From: an uncultured Ellagibacter sp.
GTDB taxonomy: Bacteria > Actinomycetota > Coriobacteriia > Coriobacteriales > Eggerthellaceae
Length of the DNA stretch: 5,883 nt
Assembly (NCBI GenBank): GCA_934613165.1
Contig: CAKTSW010000099.1
Span: 1-5,883 of the forward strand
Direction: 5' to 3'
The notes under the pieces were generated by a model. That model searched no databases. It was not told the DNA's origin and worked only from the letters and a program-made list of their open reading frames with translations. Numbering within the stretch: the stretch's first letter is position 1; every line of letters starts with the position of its first letter. Both the position numbers and the translations under genes were made by a program. Of the stretch, positions 1-5,467 are shown piece by piece.

Positions 1-212
1 TAGTCGAGCACGCCGATGTTGATGGCGGCCGACTTCTTGATGCCCTCGATGTCGGCGGCCGTCTTCAGAAGCGAGCGATACGGCACCTCCTCGCCCTGCT
101 CGTAGAGCTCCTGCAAACGCTCGTCCAAGCCGAGGTGGCACTTCTTGTATTTCTTGCCGCTGCCGCACCAGCATTCGTCGTTGCGACCAGGGCTCTTCAT
201 TCCGTCGAACAT
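1..212 (-). CDS. map: Type I methionyl aminopeptidase with SEC-C motif, N-terminal part (partial)
   Basis: The enzyme removes the initiator methionine from nascent cytosolic proteins. Only the first 70 codons are in the window; the gene runs off the left edge. The start is ATG at 212-210, with an AAAGG ribosome-binding site 8 nt upstream; an alternative in-frame ATG lies four codons later. Residues about 8-26 read PGRNDECWCGSGKKYKKCH, a SEC-C zinc-binding motif (CxC...C-H). About 30 residues later comes KTAADIEGIKKSAAINIGVLDY, which matches the start of the methionine aminopeptidase (pita-bread) fold, where family members read 'K(T/S)xxEIExIxxSxxIxxxVLD'. SEC-C is also found at the C-terminus of SecA, but here it is N-terminal and followed by the aminopeptidase start, as in many clostridial and coriobacterial Map proteins. 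The catalytic metal ligands lie outside the window, so activity cannot be judged. Confidence 0.88.
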   Translation of the reverse strand, partial: MFDGMKSPGRNDECWCGSGKKYKKCHLGLDERLQELYEQGEEVPYRSLLKTAADIEGIKKSAAINIGVLD

Positions 213-231
213 GCTTTAAGCCTTTCTTCCA

Positions 232-249
232 GGCGCCCGCACGGGCGCC
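232..249 (-). repeat. GC-rich palindrome in the map leader
   Basis: GGCGCCCG and CGGGCGCC are perfect 8-bp inverted arms separated by CA, so in RNA about 7 bp could pair with a GCAC loop. The palindrome lies between the predicted transcription start and the map ribosome-binding site, ending about 9 nt before the AAAGG. It could be an RNA-stability or translation-control hairpin, or a protein-binding site. No T-tract follows, so it is not an intrinsic terminator. Confidence 0.5.
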
Positions 250-266
250 GCTGCGTGTCGGTTCTT

Positions 267-295
267 ATTGTAGCCTTTGGCGAACACGCACGAAA
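267..295 (-). promoter_or_regulatory. Candidate map promoter
   Basis: Read on the minus strand there is a good -10 box, TACAAT (plus positions 267-272). Seventeen nt further upstream is a weak -35, TTTCGT (290-295). Transcription would begin near 260, giving a leader of roughly 48 nt that contains the GC-rich hairpin at 232-249. The -10 is convincing and the -35 poor. A perfect TTGACA also occurs upstream (plus 400-405, read on the minus strand) but has no matching -10 at 17 nt. Confidence 0.45.
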
Positions 296-413
296 CCACG
301 AGCTTGATCGGGATGCGCCAACAGGCGAGCTGGCCGTCCTCCGATTACCCTGGTTTTTCGTCATATTCCCGTGACATTCGAAAGCGCGAGTCAAAACCCT
401 GTCAACCCGCCAT

Positions 414-440
414 CACCCAATCGCCGCAAGAGCTTGGGTG
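414..440 (-). repeat. Inverted repeat downstream of hipA, possible weak terminator
   Basis: CACCCAA (414-420) and TTGGGTG (434-440) form perfect 7-bp arms around a 13-nt loop, beginning about 30 nt past the hipA stop codon. The loop is long and no U-run follows in the direction of hipA transcription, so function as a terminator is only a guess. The surrounding gap (213-470) otherwise shows no convincing gene; its short open frames lack ribosome-binding sites and recognisable motifs. Confidence 0.25.
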
Positions 441-470
441 CAGCGTCGTGGCACATGCAGTCGATAGACA

Positions 471-1766
471 CTACGAAAGACGCGCTTTTGCCCTCTCGCA
501 TAGCTGTGAAATCGAACCGAGCATATGATCCCTTAGCTCAACAGCGGCTCTCGCAGAACTCGTCTCCTCCAGCTCGTTGAATACCGTTTCGAGTTTTTCC
601 GGAATCAAATCCGCATAGAGCGTCAGCAGGCGAATGCAGCCGTCCACGGTGATTCCCATATCGTCAAGACGGCAATGCTCGACCATCCGTTTTATATTCC
701 CCATCGAAACGCAGCCGACTCTGTTCTCTCCCCCGATCGACATCGCAAGTTTTGGCGGTTTATTCCGCCATTCATCAGCGCCGATATAAGGAGCGATCGA
801 GGCCACATCGTACATGGGAGCTAACCGATGGGCGCCACTTTGCTCAAGCATCAGCGAGTAGTTCTTCGCGTGAGCGTCGGTAGCTGCAATCAGGTAATTG
901 AAGAAAAGCATCTGGAGGAAACGAGCAACGTTTTCGCGGGCCTCGACACCAGTCGATTGAAGCAGTTTTATGCTTTCCGGACATCCAGGCCCTCCGTACA
1001 TGGTGTATTTGTTCTGAGGCAAGCAACCGAGTGCTTGGCAGAAGTCTTCCTGATGCAGCCTCGAAACGTCACCACCGCTCTCTATCCGGTCGTACCGTTC
1101 GATGATGATTGCCGGCTCGATTCCCTCATCGTCTTCAAACTCGAGGTACTCAACATGCGCAGAGTCGATTCCGCAGGCAGCTGCCAGGCGCATGCAGACG
1201 CATTCATTAAGAGCTTGATGAGAAAGCCCCGTCACACCGCTCTTGAAGATGTGAGTAGTTGCCGCCGCGCCCTCGCAAGAAAACCATTCGCCCGCTCGCC
1301 TTCTCAGGGCAAACTTGTTTTGTTGCCCTCCCAAACTCCAATGCTCACTCCCCGCAATCCAGCTGGAACCCTCCTTGCGGCCCGTCCTTAGCCTTTTCGC
1401 GATCTCGCAATCGCTTATGGGAATGAGGCGCTCTTCCCGATGCGAACGAGAGTTGGTCAGGCAAAATTGCACCGCGCCCGGGCAGTCGAGCCCTATGACC
1501 CCTAAAAGAGCAAAAGGGTTGCCTGGCGAGATGCCCGCATCGGCAGCGACGTGTTCGCGCGTAACTTGGTCCTCCGGCAAAAGCCCCCATAAATAAGGGC
1601 GAAGGACTTTGTCTCGATACGTTCGAGTCGATAAGGGCATTGCCGAGGACAAAGGAACGCCACGATAATCCCTTAGGTATGCGAACGAGAGTGCGCCGAA
1701 TTCATTTTGAGACAACTCACCTGCACGTTTACCGGCTATCCATACATCAAGGCTACGCAACGTCAT
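471..1766 (-). CDS. hipA: HipA-family serine/threonine kinase toxin
   Basis: This is the toxin of a type II toxin-antitoxin pair. E. coli HipA phosphorylates glutamyl-tRNA synthetase and induces growth arrest and persistence; the target here is unknown. I prefer the ATG at 1766 (431 aa, GGTGG 5 nt upstream) over an in-frame GTG at 1775. Counting from that GTG, the N-terminal HipA domain spans roughly residues 5-105. The activation loop SLGGQQNKFAL carries Ser147, aligned with the autophosphorylated Ser150 of E. coli. THIFK (Lys178) is the ATP-binding lysine. The catalytic loop is ATDAHAKN (Asp300, Asn305), and MYDVAS (Asp323) is the DFG-like metal site. The conserved GGPG (261-264) and KLAMSIGG (342-349) segments are also present. 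All key kinase residues are intact and the length is close to E. coli HipA (440 aa), so the toxin looks active. The 5' end overlaps hipB by 14 nt, implying coupled translation. Base composition is visibly more AT-rich than in the flanking genes, suggesting acquisition by transfer. Confidence 0.95.
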   Translation of the reverse strand: MTLRSLDVWIAGKRAGELSQNEFGALSFAYLRDYRGVPLSSAMPLSTRTYRDKVLRPYLWGLLPEDQVTREHVAADAGISPGNPFALLGVIGLDCPGAVQFCLTNSRSHREERLIPISDCEIAKRLRTGRKEGSSWIAGSEHWSLGGQQNKFALRRRAGEWFSCEGAAATTHIFKSGVTGLSHQALNECVCMRLAAACGIDSAHVEYLEFEDDEGIEPAIIIERYDRIESGGDVSRLHQEDFCQALGCLPQNKYTMYGGPGCPESIKLLQSTGVEARENVARFLQMLFFNYLIAATDAHAKNYSLMLEQSGAHRLAPMYDVASIAPYIGADEWRNKPPKLAMSIGGENRVGCVSMGNIKRMVEHCRLDDMGITVDGCIRLLTLYADLIPEKLETVFNELEETSSARAAVELRDHMLGSISQLCERAKARLS

Positions 1767-2076
1767 CTCGACCACCCGTCAAGATCGACAGCACGTCAAA
1801 ATCGCTGATTTTCTCGGAAAGGACAGGGTCGGTTTCCGCTTTCCTTTCTCCAGCCCCATTACTCGGCTTCTCGCAAGCGACGATCCGCAAGTCAAGTCCA
1901 AGCACCTTGAAAACAGCCAGCAACTTATCCATTTGGACGCCAGGGTTTTGGCCTAGCTCCAGCGACCACAGACACCGTTTAGAAATACCGGCGGCATCAG
2001 CAAGCTGCGCCTGCGTCAGGCCCAGCCCGGACCGCGCATCTTTTATCGCATACCCAACTTCCAATGCATCCAACAA
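1753..2076 (-). CDS. hipB: HipB-like XRE-family antitoxin and repressor
   Basis: This is the antitoxin: a small helix-turn-helix protein expected to bind HipA and repress the operon. The longest open frame begins at an ATG at 2193, but that start would translate both operator palindromes and the promoter. The real start is most likely the TTG at 2076-2074, preceded at exactly 7 nt by a strong AGGAGG (plus 2084-2089), giving 107 aa. Residues about 20-63 (LTQAQLADAAGISKRCLWSLELGQNP and following) form a typical XRE/Cro-type HTH, with the HipB-like ending DKLLAVFKVLGLDL. The C-terminal tail (about 69-107) is charged, probably flexible, and longer than in the 88-residue E. coli HipB. The 3' end overlaps hipA by 14 nt. 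Autoregulation through the two palindromes upstream is inferred. Confidence 0.9.
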   Translation of the reverse strand: MLDALEVGYAIKDARSGLGLTQAQLADAAGISKRCLWSLELGQNPGVQMDKLLAVFKVLGLDLRIVACEKPSNGAGERKAETDPVLSEKISDFDVLSILTGGRDDVA

Positions 2077-2119
2077 GATAGACCCTCCTCCGCTTATGTG
2101 GTCGCAAGATTTTGCATTC

Positions 2120-2148
2120 ATACTAGCTCGCATAATTATGCGAATCAA
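2120..2148 (-). promoter_or_regulatory. hipBA promoter
   Basis: On the minus strand, TTGATT (plus 2143-2148) and TAGTAT (plus 2120-2125) are separated by exactly 17 nt; each matches the sigma-70 consensus at 4 of 6 positions. Initiation near 2113 would leave a leader of about 37 nt before the TTG start, containing the AGGAGG site. The spacer holds nearly all of the proximal palindrome, so a bound repressor would block polymerase directly. Confidence 0.6.
2128..2143. promoter_or_regulatory. HipB operator palindrome, proximal copy
   Basis: TCGCATAATTATGCGA is a perfect 16-bp palindrome lying between the -35 and -10 boxes of the hipBA promoter. It is identical to the copy at 2154-2169. A repeated, exactly symmetric site in front of an XRE-type antitoxin gene is the usual arrangement for autorepression by the HipB or HipA-HipB complex. 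HipB as the binder is inference. Confidence 0.75.
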
Positions 2149-2153
2149 GATTT

Positions 2154-2169
2154 TCGCATAATTATGCGA
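2154..2169. promoter_or_regulatory. HipB operator palindrome, distal copy
   Basis: This is a second exact copy of TCGCATAATTATGCGA, just upstream of the -35 box. The centres of the two copies are 26 bp apart, with a 10-bp spacer. That is about two and a half helical turns, so two bound dimers would lie on roughly opposite faces of straight B-DNA, or would bend it as described for E. coli HipB. Confidence 0.75.
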
Positions 2170-2352
2170 GTAATCGCTATTCGATAGCCTCACTCTTTAG
2201 GTATGTAAGCGACTTGTCGCAAAATGCGCCGTCGCCGTGCAACATTTCGCGGCGCTCGCGCGTGTTTGCAGTAAGACCGGTCGAGGAGGATGAAGGGCGG
2301 CTCCGAGGAAGCGGGTCGGCTATCATCGAAACCATCTCGTGAAAGGGGACGC

Positions 2353-2874
2353 TTGAGAAGAAAAACGGATCATACCCTCGAAGGCGCGATTGAGAAGTGG
2401 GGAGCGATGGTGTTTCGCCTCGCGTTCACCTACTGCGGAAACGAGCACGACGCGGGCGATGCGTTCCAGAACGCGTTTCTCAAGCGGCACCTGCGCCGCG
2501 AGCCCTTCGCCGACGCCGAGCATGAGAAGGCGTGGCTCATCCGCGTGACGATCAACTGCGCGAACGACATCTTGCGTAGGCGCGGCGTGCGCGTAGCGGA
2601 GCCGATCGAAGGGCCTGCGGCATCGGCCCAGGTTGCGCGCGACTCGCTTGGCGCCTACGAGCTGAAAGAGAGCGACGACGAACGAAACCAAGCACTTGAG
2701 CAGGCGCTTTCCACGCTTTCCCCGAAGCAGCGCGCCGCAGTGCATCTTTTTTACTACGAAGGCTATTCCACCGCGGAGATTGCCGAGATCACCGGCGATG
2801 CGCCGGCAACCGTGCGCTCGCACCTGCATCGCGCCCGCAAAGCCCTGCACATCGAATTGGAGGACGCACAATGA
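2353..2874 (+). CDS. ECF-type (sigma-70 family) RNA polymerase sigma factor
   Basis: This alternative sigma factor would direct RNA polymerase to a small regulon when released from its partner. The frame is open from an ATG at 2290, but the AGGAGG there abuts the ATG with no spacing. The TTG at 2353 has AAAGGGG 4 nt upstream and gives the usual short lead-in (LRRKTDHTLEGAIEKWG), so I prefer it (173 aa). Region 2 spans about residues 9-77, including DAGDAFQNAFLK (core-polymerase binding) and AWLIRVTINCANDILRRR (-10 recognition). Region 4 spans about 114-167: LSPKQRAAVHLFYYEGYSTAEIAEI and then the recognition helix ATVRSHLHRARKAL. The acidic linker between them is variable. The stop codon overlaps the start of the next gene by ATGA, so the two are co-translated. 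A TATCAT hexamer at 2321-2326 could be a -10 box but has no good -35. The regulon cannot be predicted from the window. Confidence 0.92.
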   Translation: MRRKTDHTLEGAIEKWGAMVFRLAFTYCGNEHDAGDAFQNAFLKRHLRREPFADAEHEKAWLIRVTINCANDILRRRGVRVAEPIEGPAASAQVARDSLGAYELKESDDERNQALEQALSTLSPKQRAAVHLFYYEGYSTAEIAEITGDAPATVRSHLHRARKALHIELEDAQ

Positions 2875-4622
2875 ACGAACGCGAATTCCGGGACCGCTAC
2901 GTCGAGCTTGTAGACGGCGCGACCCCGAGCGAGGAGCTCATCAGCCGGACGCTTGCCCGAACAAGGGCAGGCGCAAGCAAGAGAAGGCGCGGGCTCAGGC
3001 GGCCATATGCGATCGCCGCCTGCTTCGTGGCGGGAGCCCTTCTCGTCGGCGGCGTCGGATACGCTGCCGCGACGAGCACGGGGGCCGTCCCCTCGCCTTT
3101 CGCCTCTTCGGCGGCAGCGAACGGGTTCACCGTCCGCGCCTGGGCAAGCGACGGCGGGACCATCCTGCCCACCGAAGAAGGCGGCATCGTCTTCGACCGC
3201 ACGCACGCGCAATGGGCCGAGACTGGCAACGCAAACGCGGGCTACTTCACCGGCTGCACCTTCACGGTCGAAGGCGAAGGCATCGTCCGCGTGCAGGCGA
3301 GCGTGTCGGCAGGCGAGCTGTACCGTCAGGACATAACGACGATTTCCCAGGCCAGCGACCCTGTAGCCTTCAATCGCGCCGTCGACTGGGACGATCGTTT
3401 CCGCGGGCTCGACGGCACGCTTTCGAGCTGCGACTCGGTCGTCGTCGTGAAGTGGGATACCGAGGAGGGGGGCGCCCTGAACGGCGACGAGGCGCGCAGC
3501 GATCAGGAAATCCAGGCGGCCCTGCTGAAACGCTACGGATCGGTCGTCGACGTGTCGGCCGCAGATGCGCCCGGGATCGACGACGGCACGACAAGCTTCG
3601 GGCTGTTCAACCCGAGCGCGGACGGCGACCCGATCGCGCTCTTCGACGGAGCCACGCTCACCGTGACCGCAACCTTCGAAGACGGAAGCTCATCGACCCA
3701 GGTCATCACCCTGCACGAAGCGATGTTCCGCGTGGAGCCGCGCTATACGGACAACCCGACGTACTTCGCCATGACGTCCGAGATAACGAGTCGTGATGTC
3801 GACTCAACTGCAACCGAGACGCGCGGTGGGGTACCCATCGCCTCCTCGGATGGGACGTACTCGATCGCTTCGGTGTATGGCGAGGTCGTATCGAGCTCAG
3901 CCGAGGCCTTCCCCAACGCGGGCGCCGCGGCGAACGAGTTCGCAGGCACGCTCATGCCGAACAGCGTCGATGAGAACGTGGGGCTCATCGACGAAACCAC
4001 ACCGCTGGGAAAAAGCACAAGCGATATGGGTATACTTGGGGCAAGCGATACCGTGGCCGCGCAGAATATAGCGCTATCGAGCGACGATTACGGCAATGCG
4101 CGCGTATCCCTCGTCGACTGCGAATCGGTTGTCGTCCATGCGCCGACCGTGACGTTCGGCGACACGCCGCCACTCGGCCGAACGAAGAGCGAGTTCGCCT
4201 ACCAGCGGTCGTTCATGGGCGATTCCGCCTATGCCGATAAGTGGCTTGAAAAGCGCTTTGGAGTGGCCTTCAACGACGACGGGACGATCGCGACGGACGG
4301 CGTCACGTTCGCAACGATCACGATCGACATCGAGAACATGGGCAATGCCGATGAGGATTTCGTCGCCAATGCCTCCGGCCTTGCGTCCCTCGTGGTAGTG
4401 GAAGACGACGGCAGCGTGTCGGACATCTCGCGCACGTCCTACAAGCTCGTCAACGAAGTCGATGCGCCGTCGCGCGCCGACGATTATGAGGGCACGATAT
4501 ATACCGCCCCCGCCAACAGCCACGTGACCTGCGTGTTCGCCTATACAGTTCCTTCGCACTTCGCGACGGACGGAAACGTGTACGTCATGGTGAACGGAAA
4601 GCTGTTCCCTGTAGGGGCGTAA
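2871..4622 (+). CDS. Probable transmembrane anti-sigma factor with large extracytoplasmic domain
   Basis: I do not recognise a named family. The protein has 583 residues: a charged cytoplasmic N-terminus (1-45, ending in a K/R-rich stretch), one membrane helix (about 46-68, YAIAACFVAGALLVGGVGYAA), then roughly 510 acidic, Ser/Thr/Gly-rich residues that should lie outside. Its start overlaps the sigma gene by ATGA and has GGAGG 7 nt upstream, so tight coupling is clear. By analogy with other ECF pairs the short N-terminus would bind the sigma factor and the outer part would sense the envelope; this is inference, as no ZAS motif (HxxxCxxC) is present. The outer part is beta-rich in pattern and contains two similar segments with the same ordered motifs: CDSVVV, KRYG, DDGT, DGAT (187-262) and CESVVV, KRFG, DDGT, DGVT (417-479). 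The C-terminal portion (about 465-580) resembles an Ig-like or telokin-like fold. The outer region has four cysteines (129, 187, 417, 554), which could form disulfides. Confidence 0.72.
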   Translation: MNEREFRDRYVELVDGATPSEELISRTLARTRAGASKRRRGLRRPYAIAACFVAGALLVGGVGYAAATSTGAVPSPFASSAAANGFTVRAWASDGGTILPTEEGGIVFDRTHAQWAETGNANAGYFTGCTFTVEGEGIVRVQASVSAGELYRQDITTISQASDPVAFNRAVDWDDRFRGLDGTLSSCDSVVVVKWDTEEGGALNGDEARSDQEIQAALLKRYGSVVDVSAADAPGIDDGTTSFGLFNPSADGDPIALFDGATLTVTATFEDGSSSTQVITLHEAMFRVEPRYTDNPTYFAMTSEITSRDVDSTATETRGGVPIASSDGTYSIASVYGEVVSSSAEAFPNAGAAANEFAGTLMPNSVDENVGLIDETTPLGKSTSDMGILGASDTVAAQNIALSSDDYGNARVSLVDCESVVVHAPTVTFGDTPPLGRTKSEFAYQRSFMGDSAYADKWLEKRFGVAFNDDGTIATDGVTFATITIDIENMGNADEDFVANASGLASLVVVEDDGSVSDISRTSYKLVNEVDAPSRADDYEGTIYTAPANSHVTCVFAYTVPSHFATDGNVYVMVNGKLFPVGA

Positions 4623-4629
4623 AGAGGGT

Positions 4630-4652
4630 CGCGCGGGCACGAGAGCCGCGCG
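4630..4652 (+). repeat. GC hairpin just after the anti-sigma gene
   Basis: CGCGCGG (4630-4636) and CCGCGCG (4646-4652) are perfect 7-bp arms around a 9-nt loop, starting 8 nt after the anti-sigma stop codon. No T-run follows, so it is not a canonical intrinsic terminator. Position suggests a 3'-end stabiliser or a pausing or Rho-linked termination element for the sigma operon. Confidence 0.4.
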
Positions 4653-4712
4653 GCATGGTGTGCGGCAAAAGCGGTACACTGGTGAAACCAAGAGGGCGGC
4701 GGGCTCATCGAC

Positions 4713-4737
4713 GTCCGCCGCGCCGTCGGCGTCGGAC
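4713..4737 (+). repeat. Imperfect GC-rich hairpin in the leader of the DUF523 gene
   Basis: GTCCG (4713-4717) pairs with CGGAC (4733-4737), and the stem continues inward for three more pairs after one mismatch. An alternative stem, GCGGCGG with CCGCCGC, begins just upstream and shares bases with this one, so the two are mutually exclusive. Both lie immediately before the AAGGGG ribosome-binding site. Such pairs arise easily in GC-rich DNA, so regulatory meaning is speculative. A TACACT at 4675-4680 could be a -10 box but no -35 is evident. Confidence 0.2.
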
Positions 4738-4750
4738 GGAAAGGGGCCTT

Positions 4751-5359
4751 GTGAGAATCGCCGTGAGCGCGTGTCTTCTGGGCGAGCCGTGCCGTTACGA
4801 CGGGCGCGCGAAGCCGTGCGCAGCCGTGCAAGGGCTCGCATCGCGCGGGCACGAGTTCGTTCCCATATGCCCCGAGGTGGCAGGCGGCCTGCCCACCCCG
4901 CGCACGCCCTGCGAAGTCGTGCGCGCTCCCTGGATGAACGCGAGCCGCATCGAGCACGCAAGCGAAGCGCAGGTTGCAAGCCATGTGGCAGATGTGGGGC
5001 GAGACAGCAGCGCAACAAGGGACGCCAGGGCGAGCGCCCAGAGCCCGACAGCGCAGGAAGGCTCCCTTGGCGCCGGGCAGGCCGCAAACCCGTGGAAGAT
5101 CATCGACGCGAACGGAGTCGACCGCACAGCCGCTTACGAGCGCGGGGCGCGCATCGAACTTTCGCGCGCTCGGGAAGCGGGCTGCGAGCTGGCCGTTCTC
5201 AAGGCGAAGAGCCCCTCGTGCGGGTCGCGCGAGGTGTACGACGGCACGTTCTCGGGCGCGCTCGTTCCCGGGCAGGGCATCGCCGCCGCCCTGTTCCGTG
5301 AATCCGGCATCGCCGTTATCGACGAGAACGCTGATTTCGACCAGCTTTCGCGAATTTAG
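4751..5359 (+). CDS. DUF523 family protein
   Basis: The biochemical role is unknown; members are small cytosolic proteins with conserved cysteines, suggestive of metal or Fe-S binding. The open frame begins at an ATG at 4655, but family proteins start with (M/V)xxxVSACLLG, which fits the GTG at 4751, preceded by AAAGGGG with 4 nt spacing. The first 32 residues of the longer frame are an Arg-rich run and are not credible. The resulting 202-residue protein shows VSACLLGEPCRYDG (Cys8, Cys14), CPE (Cys40), PTPR (48-51), LKAKSPSCGS (Cys157) and VYDGTFSG (162-169), the full set of family signatures. Residues about 69-114 form an Ala/Ser/Arg-rich low-complexity insertion, explaining why it is longer than the usual 140-160 residues. 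No functional link to the upstream sigma operon is evident beyond same-strand placement. The last codon and stop lie inside the left arm of an inverted repeat. Confidence 0.9.
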   Translation: MRIAVSACLLGEPCRYDGRAKPCAAVQGLASRGHEFVPICPEVAGGLPTPRTPCEVVRAPWMNASRIEHASEAQVASHVADVGRDSSATRDARASAQSPTAQEGSLGAGQAANPWKIIDANGVDRTAAYERGARIELSRAREAGCELAVLKAKSPSCGSREVYDGTFSGALVPGQGIAAALFRESGIAVIDENADFDQLSRI

Positions 5360-5467
5360 GGTAGATCCCTCGAACACTCGCCGACGTTTCCCCAGGTCGC
5401 GACCTTTCTTGCAAGCGATCGGGCCACGAGATAAGCCCTTCCCGCGGCACGACCTACCCTAAATTCG
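5351..5467. repeat. 117-bp segment bounded by perfect 14-bp inverted repeats
   Basis: CGAATTTAGGGTAG (5351-5364) is exactly the reverse complement of CTACCCTAAATTCG (5454-5467). One mismatch further inward, two more bases (TC/GA) also pair. The arms enclose 89 nt with no open frame of note. The left arm contains the last codons and TAG stop of the DUF523 gene. The arms are AT-rich in a GC-rich setting, which makes chance less likely. Possible identities are a small non-autonomous element (MITE-like), though no clear target-site duplication flanks it, or a long-range stem at the 3' end of the transcript. Confidence 0.7.
5394..5405. repeat. 12-bp palindrome inside the inverted-repeat segment
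   Basis: AGGTCGCGACCT is a perfect 12-bp palindrome, off-centre within the 5351-5467 segment. It could be a protein-binding site; as RNA it has no loop and would make a poor hairpin. Its biological meaning is unknown. Confidence 0.45.

Noticed and set aside
1..212. SecA C-terminus as identity of the SEC-C sequence at the left edge
   Set aside because: The motif is at the N-terminus, right after a start codon with a ribosome-binding site, and is followed by the methionine aminopeptidase start.
828..1391. 187-codon plus-strand frame opposite hipA
   Set aside because: It is antisense to an intact HipA kinase and has no family resemblance or ribosome-binding site.
1440..1692. 14-nt direct repeat ATGCGAACGAGAGT at 1440-1453 and 1679-1692 within hipA
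   Set aside because: The two copies are read in different frames and sit in unrelated parts of the protein; no repeat unit or array structure surrounds them, so probably coincidence.
2217..2229. TCGCA-AAA-TGCGC, resembling a hipB operator with a shortened centre
   Set aside because: The half-site spacing is 3 nt rather than 6, so a dimer fitting the perfect palindromes would not fit here; it is not listed as a third operator.
2696..3796. 366-codon plus-strand frame across the sigma/anti-sigma junction
   Set aside because: It is an Arg-rich out-of-frame translation of two well-supported genes.
4074..5087. Long minus-strand open frame (337 codons), with another at 4541-5377
   Set aside because: It lies antisense to the anti-sigma and DUF523 genes, is Arg/Ala-rich with no recognisable motif, and is a typical shadow of GC-rich coding DNA.
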